From NCBI GenBank assembly GCA_946410305.1, contig CAMJZV010000006.1, forward strand, positions 1-64,000: a stretch of 64,000 nucleotides of DNA, given 5' to 3'. The stretch's first letter is position 1, and each line of letters opens with the position of its first letter. Positions 7,978 through 16,480 of this stretch are shown here, one piece after another. This DNA is from an uncultured Prevotellaceae bacterium. GTDB lineage: Bacteria; Bacteroidota; Bacteroidia; Bacteroidales; Bacteroidaceae. Under the pieces are notes generated by a model that searched no databases, had not been told where the DNA came from, and worked only from the letters and a program-made list of their open reading frames with translations. Position numbers and translations under genes: made by a program.

Positions 7978-9054
7978 TTAAAAGAACTCGCCAGGATCCC
8001 AAAATAGGTGGAAACTGACAGAGGGTACAGCATAGTTCAGGAAAATGAACGCGATGAGGGCTGCAATTGAAATACTTGCCCAACGGGGCAACAGAGTGTA
8101 GAATACATTGGTATACAGAATGATGCTAACAACGCGCAGCAGTAGGTTAACACGTTGTGCCATGGCAGGTAGCGAACCAAGGGCAACATAGGAAAAAATG
8201 CCTATCCCCAGTATTTTTATCATCAGCGGATAATATTTGTTCTTTTCTACTAGTGTGTCTTGGAAATATAACAGGTAGTAATATAGGAATGCGGTAAACA
8301 AAAACAATGGGCTGAAGACATTGACAAAAAGGCTCGACAGGCCTCTTTCGACTCCCATTTGATAGGCAGATAGTTTCTCGCCGATATATGGCAGGTCGGT
8401 GCTAAAGTCCAGAAAGAAAGAGAACCCTCCGTAGAAAAGTACGTAGCCAAAAGGAATCAGTAAAGCCCAGAACACCCTCTCTTTAAACGTCATCACCTTG
8501 TTGCCTAAAAACAACAGTGGGAAAAGTATCAAGGCAGAATAGTGGAAGACGAATCCCACCAGCAGATAACCAAAGGCTTTCAACTTGTTGCCTTCACCCC
8601 AGGGCTTGATACTCAGAAGGAACATTGCAGAGAGCACACCAGTACGCATTTGCATACATTCGTGGAAAATGAAAAAGTAACTGATATAGAAGAATACAGG
8701 CATAAACCACGATTCACTCAACTGCCTGAAAGCGACGAATTTTAACGATACTCCTAGGATGGCATATATGAAAAACAGGATATGTATGTTTTTGCCAAAT
8801 ATACCAGCGAATTTTGACAAAACTACGAAGGAATACTCCACAAGCAGTTCTTCATCTCCAGACAGGATGGTAATGAATGTGCCTTCGTAATTGGCAGAGT
8901 CAGGGTCGCCCCCTACCATTCTGGTGCCAGCAATCAAAATAAGTGCTAAGCAAATGACTATATAGGTCGGGAGTCTGTATTTTCCCAGCAAATCTTCAAT
9001 ATAGACCAGCAGGACGGTGACAAAAAACACCACACAAATCGCTATTCCAGTCAT
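7978..9054 (-). CDS. EpsG-family polysaccharide polymerase (Wzy-type)
   Basis: A 358-aa multipass membrane protein with about 9-10 hydrophobic helices. It has the EpsG-family pattern near the N-terminus: AGTRMVGGDPDSANYEGTF in the first large loop, then aromatic-rich helices. In a Wzx/Wzy pathway it would polymerise flipped repeat units on the periplasmic face. Its start overlaps the flippase stop by 4 bp (ATGA). It is followed by the acetyltransferase remnant. Assignment rests on topology, the D-x-x-N-Y loop and context, as sequence conservation in this group is low. Confidence 0.85.
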   Translation of the reverse strand: MTGIAICVVFFVTVLLVYIEDLLGKYRLPTYIVICLALILIAGTRMVGGDPDSANYEGTFITILSGDEELLVEYSFVVLSKFAGIFGKNIHILFFIYAILGVSLKFVAFRQLSESWFMPVFFYISYFFIFHECMQMRTGVLSAMFLLSIKPWGEGNKLKAFGYLLVGFVFHYSALILFPLLFLGNKVMTFKERVFWALLIPFGYVLFYGGFSFFLDFSTDLPYIGEKLSAYQMGVERGLSSLFVNVFSPLFLFTAFLYYYLLYFQDTLVEKNKYYPLMIKILGIGIFSYVALGSLPAMAQRVNLLLRVVSIILYTNVFYTLLPRWASISIAALIAFIFLNYAVPSVSFHLFWDPGEFF

Positions 9055-10601
9055 ATCCTTCTGCGGTTTATAAGTTGTTGAACGAGCTGCCTGACTTGTC
9101 GCTTTTCAGTCTTGTTGGTGCCAATGGCGTAGGCAAGTCCTAAGGTTACGACGGGTGAGAGAAAGAATACAGCAAGGAACCGGACTATGGCATTGTCCGT
9201 ATACATATGTGCCGTCAAAATAATACCTATAGTGATGATGGTAATTGGCACAGCTGGAAGGGCTATGCTCCGCATGTAATGCGATACATGGAAGCTTGGA
9301 TACAGCTGATGGAGCATAACTAGTCGGACAATATGGGCTATAGCTGAAACCACAATCAATGATACGATAGCATAGTATGATGACCATCCCATTTTGAAAG
9401 CCACAAAGGCAAAAACCAGGCACAACAGCATGATGCTCTCGACGTAAAACGTATATTTTTTTACCTTTCCTGTGGCCTGTACTATGGTAGTAATCGGGTT
9501 GTGCATAACCATCAAAATTATGTAGATAATGAAGAGCCGTGCAAAGAGTATGGTCTCTTCTGATACTGGCCCCAGCCACCAGTTAAATATGGTTCTTATC
9601 TCGCAAACCATGGGCACAGAAACGGATAGAAGCAAGTATACCAGGAATTTATTGCTAGCATCGAACAGCCAATTCAGACCGCCATAGTTTTTCTCGGCAT
9701 ACAATATGATCATTGCCGGGCGAAAAGCCAACACTATACTGTTGCTCAGTGCTTGGAAAGCATGGGAAATCTGTAGTGATATGGCAAAAGCAGCTGTCGT
9801 CAGAGGGCCGAAAAAAACATTCAGCAAGATTGTATTCCCTTGTGTGGTGACAACACCTGCTAGTGCACTATACATTGTCCATCCGGAAAATGAAGCTAAC
9901 TGAGGATAGATGGTCTTATCTGCCACCTTCGTGTAGCGACATTCAGAATAATTCTTATGTGCAGTGATTGAATACATCAGGAATATTACGATAGAGACCA
10001 CCATTAAACCTGCTCCATAGTAGACCAATGCATCTATCGAGACTTGATCTATAAGGACAGCCACTAAGAATTTCAACATGCACTCCAGGAAAGATATGAG
10101 GGCAAAAAATCCCATGTCTTCATGTGCAAAGATGGCTGCGGTATATGGTAGCTGCAACATACTGAACAAAAAGGAGACGAGGGTGAACTGAAAGATCCAG
10201 TTGGCGGCTACCAGTCGTTCTGGTGGCACTGATAGCAAATTGTTAAGAAACCACAGTCCAACTGTTTCCAATATAACGATGACGACTAGAGATGCAACAA
10301 AGATGATATTCATACTTGCTGAGAAAATCTCCTGAAGTCTGCCAAGAATGTTTTCGCCCATAGCGTATGAATAAAAGCGTTGGATAGCAATGGCTAGTGA
10401 TGTGGTCAGAATCGAACCAGCTAGTACCACTCCTGCTACTGCATTAAATGTTCCATAGTCAGAATCACCTAGTCCTTTGATGATAATACGAACGGCATAC
10501 AGGTTTATAACAATAATCAAGAACATACGAAAAAATAACATAATGCTATTCTTCGCAATGCGCTTGGACTTTGTTGTATGCAACAATTCTTCTTTGCTCA
10601 T
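9051..10601 (-). CDS. Wzx-type oligosaccharide flippase
   Basis: A 516-aa protein with about 12-14 transmembrane helices, of the MOP superfamily (polysaccharide transport proteins). The N-terminus KRIAKNSIMLFFRMFLIIVI and the charged first loop with GLGDSDYGTFNAVAG are typical. It flips the lipid-linked repeat unit across the inner membrane. MSKEEL at 10601 is chosen; seven more codons upstream are open but have no support. It lies 24 bp after wzz and overlaps the polymerase start by 4 bp. Confidence 0.92.
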   Translation of the reverse strand: MSKEELLHTTKSKRIAKNSIMLFFRMFLIIVINLYAVRIIIKGLGDSDYGTFNAVAGVVLAGSILTTSLAIAIQRFYSYAMGENILGRLQEIFSASMNIIFVASLVVIVILETVGLWFLNNLLSVPPERLVAANWIFQFTLVSFLFSMLQLPYTAAIFAHEDMGFFALISFLECMLKFLVAVLIDQVSIDALVYYGAGLMVVSIVIFLMYSITAHKNYSECRYTKVADKTIYPQLASFSGWTMYSALAGVVTTQGNTILLNVFFGPLTTAAFAISLQISHAFQALSNSIVLAFRPAMIILYAEKNYGGLNWLFDASNKFLVYLLLSVSVPMVCEIRTIFNWWLGPVSEETILFARLFIIYIILMVMHNPITTIVQATGKVKKYTFYVESIMLLCLVFAFVAFKMGWSSYYAIVSLIVVSAIAHIVRLVMLHQLYPSFHVSHYMRSIALPAVPITIITIGIILTAHMYTDNAIVRFLAVFFLSPVVTLGLAYAIGTNKTEKRQVRQLVQQLINRRRI

Positions 10602-10625
10602 GAAAGGACAAACTTGGTGCAAGGT

Positions 10626-11669
10626 TTATTCTCGCATTATTAAATCACGAATTGAATAAACGCAGATGACAATAGTAGCAAAAAACAGCATCAATGCCAC
10701 AAAAATCATGCGTTTGGGACCTGCTGGCTTGACAGGTACAGCAGCTCCTTGGATAGTTGTAAAAGCTGGTGTGCGTTCTTGCACCTTGGCATTGGCAGCT
10801 TGAAGTTGGTTGTTCAGCGTGGTGTATGTATTGAATTTCAATTGCATATCATTCTCTAAATCATCCATTTTTGAACGATAGCTTGGTAGAATAATGTCTG
10901 AATTGGAATCCGAATAAGTTCCATAAAGTTGACGAGCTTTCTCGTAGTCTTTTTTTGCTTTTTGAGTAAGATTCTTGTAATATTCGTAGTCGGTTCGCGC
11001 CTTGTTAGTTCGATATTCTGTTATAAAAGCTTGCAACTGACTTCTAATGGAGTCAGCCAGCGTCTTACTTATCAAAGCATCCTGAGATTTCGTGTTGATA
11101 GTGATTACCCCCGTCTTCTTGTCTATGCTTATACTAACATTGCTACGTATTGATTCTGCTATATCGTTGTCAGCTTTTGAGAGGTAATACGGGTTAAAAA
11201 CTCCGTCTCCACCTTTGCTTTCTCCTTTTGGAAATAAACTTTTTATCCATTGAATAGGGTAGTTGAACCATGCTCCTTTTTGGTGATTCTTCAAGTAATC
11301 GTAATAGGTGGTATTAATCTCTCCTTCTGCATCTTTTACGCGGATGCCGAACATGCCAGTGACAAAACCATTGTCCTCCATCAAGTCAGGATAGAGAAGG
11401 GGAGTAATGGCGTCGGACGTTTGCATCTCGCCCAAGTCAAAACCAAAAGATGCGGCAAGTGAACCTAGCGTACCACCACCCATGTTGTTTTCCATCTCTG
11501 GAGCCAACTTGACTTCGCTGGTATAGTAGCGCGGTAAGCTGAAAATATAGATGCAAGAGAGGACAAAGGTAATAGGAAGCGTTTTATAAAATAGTCGCTT
11601 GTTTGCCCATATTTTCTTGATTACCAGTCGCAGGTCTATTACTTCTGGTTGTTTCTTGTTTTCTTCCAT
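10626..11669 (-). CDS. Wzz-type chain-length determinant protein
   Basis: A 347-aa polysaccharide co-polymerase. TM1 is at about residues 29-49, a periplasmic domain with a coiled coil lies around 215-290, and TM2 at about 320-340 is preceded by a proline-rich VPVKPAGPKR segment. It regulates polymer length with the Wzy protein. There is no cytoplasmic tyrosine-kinase domain (no Walker motifs, no Tyr cluster), so it is a Wzz-like rather than a Wzc-like protein, and no separate kinase gene is in the window. It is 15 bp downstream of the SLBB export gene. Confidence 0.92.
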   Translation of the reverse strand: MEENKKQPEVIDLRLVIKKIWANKRLFYKTLPITFVLSCIYIFSLPRYYTSEVKLAPEMENNMGGGTLGSLAASFGFDLGEMQTSDAITPLLYPDLMEDNGFVTGMFGIRVKDAEGEINTTYYDYLKNHQKGAWFNYPIQWIKSLFPKGESKGGDGVFNPYYLSKADNDIAESIRSNVSISIDKKTGVITINTKSQDALISKTLADSIRSQLQAFITEYRTNKARTDYEYYKNLTQKAKKDYEKARQLYGTYSDSNSDIILPSYRSKMDDLENDMQLKFNTYTTLNNQLQAANAKVQERTPAFTTIQGAAVPVKPAGPKRMIFVALMLFFATIVICVYSIRDLIMRE

Positions 11670-11684
11670 AATGATTCAAAGTGT

Positions 11685-14291
11685 TTACTTCAACAGGTTG
11701 GCAATTGTGGCACCCATGGTGGCAACAGCGGCAGCGGTGCTACCGATGGCCAGATATTCAGAGAGACCAGCCTTGCGGTTCATAGACTTCTGGGGAACGA
11801 CAATCTCGCAGCCAGGACGGATCTTCGCACCGTCGCTGACCTTGGCGACTGTACCATTCATATAGATGACGTAGGCCTGATTCTTCTTGGCATAGCGGTT
11901 GTAGCCACCAGCCTGATTGATATAGTATTTGGCACTCTTGCCGTCCTTGAAGGCGACGGAGTTGGGATACATCACCTCACCATCAATCTTCACTGTACCA
12001 TTATATTTCGGTATGATGATGCGGTCACCCTCACGCAGTACGATATCGTCATCGCTGCCAGGATTTTTCAGGGCTTTCACCAGTTCAATACCTACGGGGT
12101 AGGTGTCGGGAATCCGTGTGACAGACTGGATGTTGACTACTTGCGCCATCTCGCTGACGGAACGCTGGTTGTTGATGGCTGCCTCCTGCATGATGCGCTC
12201 TTGTTCTTCCTTACGCATCTGGGCAATTTCTTCCAGACGGGCGCGCTCGGTTTCGTTGACTTTACGTATCAGGCGGGCGCCCTCGATGTAAGCAAGGTCA
12301 GTACCGCCTCCAGCACGGCGGAAGACGTCGCTGAGACGCTCGTTCTTCTTGGTGAGGGTATAGTCGCCGGCAAAAAGAACCTCGCCCTCAATGGTGACGT
12401 TCTGCTGTTCATAATAGCCAGGACTCTTGCGGATATATACCTCGTCGAAGGGCATCAGACGGAATGACTGTTGCCCGTCAATGACGAATCCGTCTTTCAG
12501 CGAGAACTGGAATGTCTGAGCCAATAGTGAGTCGGTGGTCAGTGCATTGGGATTGTTGATACGGCGTGACACCAACACGTTGTGCATAGATGCCGACTCT
12601 TTTAGTCCTCCAGCCTGCAGTACGAAGTCTTCGAGGGTCTCGTTGTCAGCATACTTGTAGGTGCCGGGATACTGTACCTCGCCATGAATGGTAATAGTTT
12701 GCTGTTCCTGTGCATCTGCACGGGTGGGAATGAACAGAACGTCTTCGTTTTTCAAGGGGATGTCGGCAACGGTACCGTCAAGGATGCCCTGGATGTCAAC
12801 TGATAGGGCTTCAAGCGTGCGGTCGGCTTTCAGTCGGTGCATCACGGCATGGGCTGTAAAGGCTTCCTCAGTGACACCCTCTGCTTGTTCCAAAAGGGTC
12901 TTCACACTATAGACAGACTCGCCAAGTTGGTACATACCCGGACGGAAGACGGCGCCCTTGATCTCGACCATGTTCGAATAGCGAGGCAGGATGCTGTCAA
13001 CGCTGACAGAGTCGTTGTCGGCCATGCGGAACGATGCCATATCAAACTCGTTGACGTTGTGGACGGAGTACTGTGTACCAGATTTACGTACCACGCGTAC
13101 GGACTTGCGATAGGCATCGCCCATGAAGCCACCTGCATAGTTAATCAGCGTGCCAACACTTTCGTCTTTTTTCATCTCGTAATACATGGGGCGCTTTACT
13201 TTACCCGTTACGTTGACCAGACAGTCATATGGGCCAATCACGATGACGTCGTTGTCCCCCAATCGTACATTGCCGCTAAGTTTACCGTTGAGGATGTAGT
13301 CATAGACGTCGACGGTGCTTACTAAGCGGTTTTTGCGGTACACCTTGATGTTACGTAGCGTACCAATGTCACTTGGGCCACCAGCCATGTACAAAGCGTG
13401 GAAAACGGAAGCAAAAGCTGCAAGTGTATAGGTACCGGGGGCTTTAACTTCGCCCATCACGTTGACGGTAATAGTGCGAGTTTGACCTATTGACAGGCGT
13501 ATCTTACTGCTGCTATAACGGGCTCCAAGCTGGGAACGTACGCGGCTGTTGGCCTGGGCAACTGTGAGACCGGCCACCTGAATGGGACCATAGCCTTCGA
13601 TGACGACGAAGCCATCGGGAGAGACTGTCGCCTCAACGGTTTTCTGCGATGCTCCGTAGATATCAATAAGTACTGCATCACCAGCGCCCAATACGTAGTT
13701 GTCGGGAGTAGGGATATTCATTGCAGGCTCGAAAGTCAACTCCTCTTTATTGAAGATGTCGCGTCCGAAAACTTTCTTGCCAGTTCTGCCTTCCTGTTGT
13801 TTCAGATAGTTCTTGATGACCATGCGGTCATAAATATCCAACGAGTCGGGAAGGAAATCGTCAAGCTCGGTCTTGATGTCTTGCTCATCTTCCTGGATAT
13901 AGCGCTTGTTGAGCTTGGCCTGCTGGCCCTTGCGGACATTGCTCAGACGGTCGTCCTTCAGTTTCTCTGTGGTTGAAAGCTGGCTCTTGTCCTTGGCATT
14001 GTTACGGCGCAGACGGGCGTCAATCTGCTCGTCTTCACTCATCGACTTATCACGAACAGTGCCTAAGCCCTCGTTCTTCTGCATGCGTTCATACTTCTTG
14101 CGTACTCGGCGTATTTGGTCGACATTTACCCCTCTCTGAACTAACTTGGTAACTATTTGTTGCTGTGATGAACCTGCTTCATGCTCCTTGACAATGAATC
14201 TGATGACTTGATCATCGGTCATGACAGACTGGGCATAAATGCTGCCTAGCGTTAAGAAAGCTAGAAGCGCCGTTAGTAGGGTTTTCTTCAT
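11685..14291 (-). CDS. SLBB-domain polysaccharide export protein (Wza-like)
   Basis: An 868-aa exported protein starting with signal peptide MKKTLLTALLAFLTLGSIYA. It has a charged helical N-terminal region (about residues 25-165), the poly-export motif PTPDNYVLGAGDAVLIDIYG near 195, and then several SLBB beta-grasp repeats, recognisable by repeated V-x-G-E-V-x-x-P-G-x-Y units. A C-terminal hydrophobic segment (EYLAIGSTAAAVATMGATIA) may be a membrane anchor. It would form the outer-membrane exit pore. Twice the size of E. coli Wza, as is common for Bacteroidota. First gene of the operon, with a strong promoter at 14356-14386. Confidence 0.93.
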   Translation of the reverse strand: MKKTLLTALLAFLTLGSIYAQSVMTDDQVIRFIVKEHEAGSSQQQIVTKLVQRGVNVDQIRRVRKKYERMQKNEGLGTVRDKSMSEDEQIDARLRRNNAKDKSQLSTTEKLKDDRLSNVRKGQQAKLNKRYIQEDEQDIKTELDDFLPDSLDIYDRMVIKNYLKQQEGRTGKKVFGRDIFNKEELTFEPAMNIPTPDNYVLGAGDAVLIDIYGASQKTVEATVSPDGFVVIEGYGPIQVAGLTVAQANSRVRSQLGARYSSSKIRLSIGQTRTITVNVMGEVKAPGTYTLAAFASVFHALYMAGGPSDIGTLRNIKVYRKNRLVSTVDVYDYILNGKLSGNVRLGDNDVIVIGPYDCLVNVTGKVKRPMYYEMKKDESVGTLINYAGGFMGDAYRKSVRVVRKSGTQYSVHNVNEFDMASFRMADNDSVSVDSILPRYSNMVEIKGAVFRPGMYQLGESVYSVKTLLEQAEGVTEEAFTAHAVMHRLKADRTLEALSVDIQGILDGTVADIPLKNEDVLFIPTRADAQEQQTITIHGEVQYPGTYKYADNETLEDFVLQAGGLKESASMHNVLVSRRINNPNALTTDSLLAQTFQFSLKDGFVIDGQQSFRLMPFDEVYIRKSPGYYEQQNVTIEGEVLFAGDYTLTKKNERLSDVFRRAGGGTDLAYIEGARLIRKVNETERARLEEIAQMRKEEQERIMQEAAINNQRSVSEMAQVVNIQSVTRIPDTYPVGIELVKALKNPGSDDDIVLREGDRIIIPKYNGTVKIDGEVMYPNSVAFKDGKSAKYYINQAGGYNRYAKKNQAYVIYMNGTVAKVSDGAKIRPGCEIVVPQKSMNRKAGLSEYLAIGSTAAAVATMGATIANLLK

Positions 14292-14355
14292 ATCTGAATA
14301 TCAATAATTGCTAGTATAATATATAATATGTAACTCGGTTTCTGCAAAATTATTG

Positions 14356-14386
14356 CAAAGGTACACATTATTTTATTATTAGCAAA
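14356..14386 (-). promoter_or_regulatory. -33/-7 promoter of the polysaccharide export operon
   Basis: On the minus strand, TTTG at 14386-14383 and TACCTTTG at 14363-14356 are 19 bp apart, followed by CA. It lies divergent to the ssrA promoter, only about 15 bp away, and probably drives wza through the fucosyltransferase gene. Confidence 0.75.
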
Positions 14387-14401
14387 AAAAGCTGCTGATA
14401 A

Positions 14402-14433
14402 TTTGGCAGTTTCAGGAAAAGATGTTACCTTTG
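14402..14433 (+). promoter_or_regulatory. -33/-7 promoter of ssrA
   Basis: TTTG at 14402-14405 and TACCTTTG at 14426-14433, 20 bp apart, then CA. The predicted start is just upstream of the tmRNA 5' end; a few bases of leader would be removed by RNase P. Confidence 0.75.
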
Positions 14434-14458
14434 CACATTGGATACGTCCTAAAAACTT

Positions 14459-14857
14459 GGGGTTGACTGGATTTGACAGCAGGCCGAGATGGTACGTAAG
14501 CATGCGGAGTGACGGCTGTGGACTCCATAATCACGTCGGTCGGAAAATTAATTGGCGAAACAAAGTACGCTCTCGCTGCCTAATCGAAGTACAGTAGATT
14601 ACTGGCTTTATTCTCTTACAAGGTGAGAGAACGAGACATCGCTCTTCTGGATGTTGTTCCGAATCGGGAAGGTATAGCGGTGCAGGTTTATCGGAAATAG
14701 TCTCTTGGGAGCCTCGACTAGGGGATGAAATTTTAGAGGATAAGGCTGTGATTGGTGGCTTGGGTCTTGTCACAGTCCGACAATGAAGGCCAAGATAAGC
14801 ATGTAGAAAGCGTATGGTTTCCCTGTTTGGACGAGGGTTCGACTCCCTCCAGCTCCA
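14459..14857 (+). ncRNA. ssrA: Transfer-messenger RNA (tmRNA)
   Basis: A 399-nt tmRNA that rescues stalled ribosomes and tags the unfinished protein for proteolysis. The acceptor stem pairs GGGGTTG (14459-14465) with CAGCTCC (14850-14856), with A14857 as discriminator; CCA is not encoded. The T arm GGGTTCGACTCCC precedes the 3' end. The tag frame starts at GGC 14554 and reads GETKYALAA, stopping at TAA 14581-14583; the resume codon is inferred. The tag differs by one residue from the Bacteroides tag GETNYALAA as I recall it. Confidence 0.96.
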
Positions 14858-15041
14858 CTTTGTTACGCTGAAAAGTCTCACCCTCGTGAGGGTTCTCTGA
14901 CCTGAAGGTCAGAGCGACTTACGTCGATGACGACTCCCTCCAGCTCCACTTTGTTACGCTGAAAAGTCTCACCCTCGTGAGGGTTCTCTGACCTGAAGGT
15001 CAGAGCGACTTACGTCGATGACGACTCCCTCCAGCTCCACT
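14841..15041 (+). repeat. 91-bp tandem array duplicating the ssrA 3' end
   Basis: The stretch GACTCCCTCCAGCTCCACT, the last 17 nt of ssrA plus two bases, occurs at 14841, 14932 and 15023, exactly 91 bp apart. The two intervening spacers look identical. Each spacer carries three small hairpins: ACCCTC/GAGGGT, CTCTGACC/GGTCAGAG and CGAC/GTCG. The tmRNA 3' end is a common integration site for genetic islands, so these may be stacked attachment sites or an amplified hairpin unit. Confidence 0.9.
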
Positions 15042-15059
15042 AACGAATACAAACGACTT

Positions 15060-15146
15060 ATGGATTGGATGAACATTGGAGCAACTGTTTTGCTCGTTAT
15101 AATCGGTATTGCCATCTATATTCACAAGAAGAAAGGTGAAGAGTGA
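15060..15146 (+). CDS. Possible 28-aa single-span membrane peptide
   Basis: An open frame of 28 codons starting ATG at 15060 (or at 15069 for 25 aa). It encodes MDWMNIGATVLLVIIGIAI plus a basic and acidic tail, ending at TGA 15144-15146. One clean hydrophobic helix is followed by HKKKGEE, the usual charge pattern of small inner-membrane proteins. It begins about 20 bp after the last ssrA-end repeat and stops directly before the convergent hemW stop. No clear ribosome-binding site or promoter is seen; transcription could continue from ssrA. Confidence 0.4.
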   Translation: MDWMNIGATVLLVIIGIAIYIHKKKGEE

Positions 15147-16340
15147 TTACACCATGATGAGTGAACTCATGATGTAGTCGCTGACAAACAGCCCCTTGCG
15201 CGTTAGTGACAGACGATTGTCGCACAATTGTAGCAGACCATCGTCCAGAAAACGTTGTGCCTCTTTCATGCAGTAGCGACGATGGCGTTCGGAGAGAGTA
15301 GTAAGGTCCAGGCCTTCGCAGGTGCGTAGGGCTACAGTGATGCGGTCGTTGTAGTGGGTGTCGTCATCAATTTCTTCCTGCTCTGATGGCAGTTCGCCAC
15401 GCTCAATAGCCTCGATATACTGGTGGATGTCTGCCACATTCCAGGAACGAATTCCCATCCCTTCGGGAGGGGTTAGGGGTGGGTTGTAACTGTGGGCGGC
15501 GGCACCAAGTCCTACATAGGGCGTGTCGTTCCAGTAACTGCTGTTATGGCGCGAACGATAACCGGGCTTGGAGAAGTTACTGATTTCGTAGTGCTCGTAG
15601 CCGGCAGCTGTCAGCTTGTCAATGAGTAGTTCGTACATCTGCCGCTCCAGTTCCTCGTGTAGGGGACAGTCCCCCTGTAATCCGCTTCGCTCCTCACAGC
15701 TGGGACAGTCCCCGTTGTGCATCATTTTGGCCAGCGGGGTTCCTTCTTCTACCATCAGACAGTAGGCAGAGATATGCTCTACATCAAGCGATAGGGCTGC
15801 TTCGATGTCGCGCTGCCAGTCGTCGAGTGTCTCGCCAGGGAAGCCATACATCAAGTCAATGCTGATGTTCCCGATGCCTGCATCCCTCAGTATCTTCACT
15901 GCCTGTTGTACTTGGGCGGCAGTGTGGCGACGATGAAGGAAGCGCAGACGCTCGTTGTCAAAGGTCTGGGCGCCCATAGAGACGCGGTTTATGCCGAGCC
16001 GTGGCAAAACCTCGGCAAACGCTGGCGTTACATCGTCAGGATTCATCTCGATGGTTATTTCAGGGGTGAGGGGTGAGTGGTGAGTGGTGAGAGGATACAC
16101 CTTATTTATATATAAGAAGAGTTGTTCTAACTGTGGGATGGTCAATTGGCTGGGCGTACCTCCGCCAAAGTAGATGGTGTCTATGCTCCCCCTCTCTTTG
16201 GAGGGGGCGGGGAGGAGGCTCATCTCACGACATACCGCATCAACGTATCGCTGACGTAGTTTTAGGGACGTCGTGGAATAGAAGTTGCAGTAGATGCAAC
16301 GACTCGCACAAAACGGGATATGGATGTATAAACCTGCCAT
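15147..16340 (-). CDS. hemW: HemW-like radical SAM heme chaperone
   Basis: A 397-aa radical SAM protein. The N-terminus GLYIHIPFCASRCIYC gives the C-x3-C-x2-C cluster ligands at Cys11, Cys15 and Cys18; YFGGGTPS and GFPGETLDDWQ follow. It is the HemW group (formerly called HemN-like) rather than true coproporphyrinogen oxidase, judging by length and the CxxxCxxC spacing without HemN's extra residues. Four low-complexity insertions interrupt it in frame relative to what I expect of the family: around MSLLPAPSKERGS, PLTTHHSPLTPE, NGDCPSC...LQGDCPLHEE and NPPLTPPEG. They are encoded by palindromic or heptameric repeats. Confidence 0.9.
   Translation of the reverse strand: MAGLYIHIPFCASRCIYCNFYSTTSLKLRQRYVDAVCREMSLLPAPSKERGSIDTIYFGGGTPSQLTIPQLEQLFLYINKVYPLTTHHSPLTPEITIEMNPDDVTPAFAEVLPRLGINRVSMGAQTFDNERLRFLHRRHTAAQVQQAVKILRDAGIGNISIDLMYGFPGETLDDWQRDIEAALSLDVEHISAYCLMVEEGTPLAKMMHNGDCPSCEERSGLQGDCPLHEELERQMYELLIDKLTAAGYEHYEISNFSKPGYRSRHNSSYWNDTPYVGLGAAAHSYNPPLTPPEGMGIRSWNVADIHQYIEAIERGELPSEQEEIDDDTHYNDRITVALRTCEGLDLTTLSERHRRYCMKEAQRFLDDGLLQLCDNRLSLTRKGLFVSDYIMSSLIMV
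15450..15487. repeat. Palindromic repeat inside hemW (PPLTPPEG element)
   Basis: CCCTTCGGGAGGGG with flanking GGGTTAGGGGTGGG is a G/C-rich partly palindromic element read in frame as NPPLTPPEGMGI. Similar PPLTPPEG-type segments are, as I recall, found scattered in Bacteroidota proteins. Confidence 0.6.
15658..15720. repeat. Two copies of GGGGACAGTCCCC-type palindrome inside hemW
   Basis: GGGGACAGTCCCC at about 15663-15675 and GGGACAGTCCCC at about 15703-15714 flank a short A/T-poor spacer. In the hemW frame they encode the repeated GDCP motif (NGDCPSC and QGDCPL). Confidence 0.65.
16063..16097 (+). repeat. Heptanucleotide array inside hemW
   Basis: On the plus strand GGGGTGA, GGGGTGA, GTGGTGA, GTGGTGA and GAGGATA follow each other with a 7-bp period. 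They encode the low-complexity PLTTHHSPLTPE segment of HemW. Confidence 0.8.
16186..16218. repeat. Palindromic C/G-rich element inside hemW (LPAPSKERG)
   Basis: CTCCCCCTCTCTTTGGAGGG followed by GGCGGGGAGGAG forms an imperfect dyad. It is read in frame as LLPAPSKERGS between two conserved segments of HemW. Confidence 0.6.
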
Positions 16341-16480
16341 TGTGAATGCTATGAGGCTACAAAAGTACTAATAAAGTTTAATATTTAGAAGGTTTTGTTG
16401 GTTTTTTGCATGAAATTTTCTACCTTTAGCCTCCGTTAACTGAAACTCAAACAATAACCTAATAACAAACAATAAGCCTT

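Noticed and set aside
11649..12467. Plus-strand frame of 272 codons antisense to the SLBB export gene
   Set aside because: Mirror of the codon bias of the real gene; no ribosome-binding site or recognisable domain.
14841..15041. CRISPR-like array after ssrA
   Set aside because: Only three copies of a 19-bp segment with identical spacers; it is a tandem duplication of the ssrA end.
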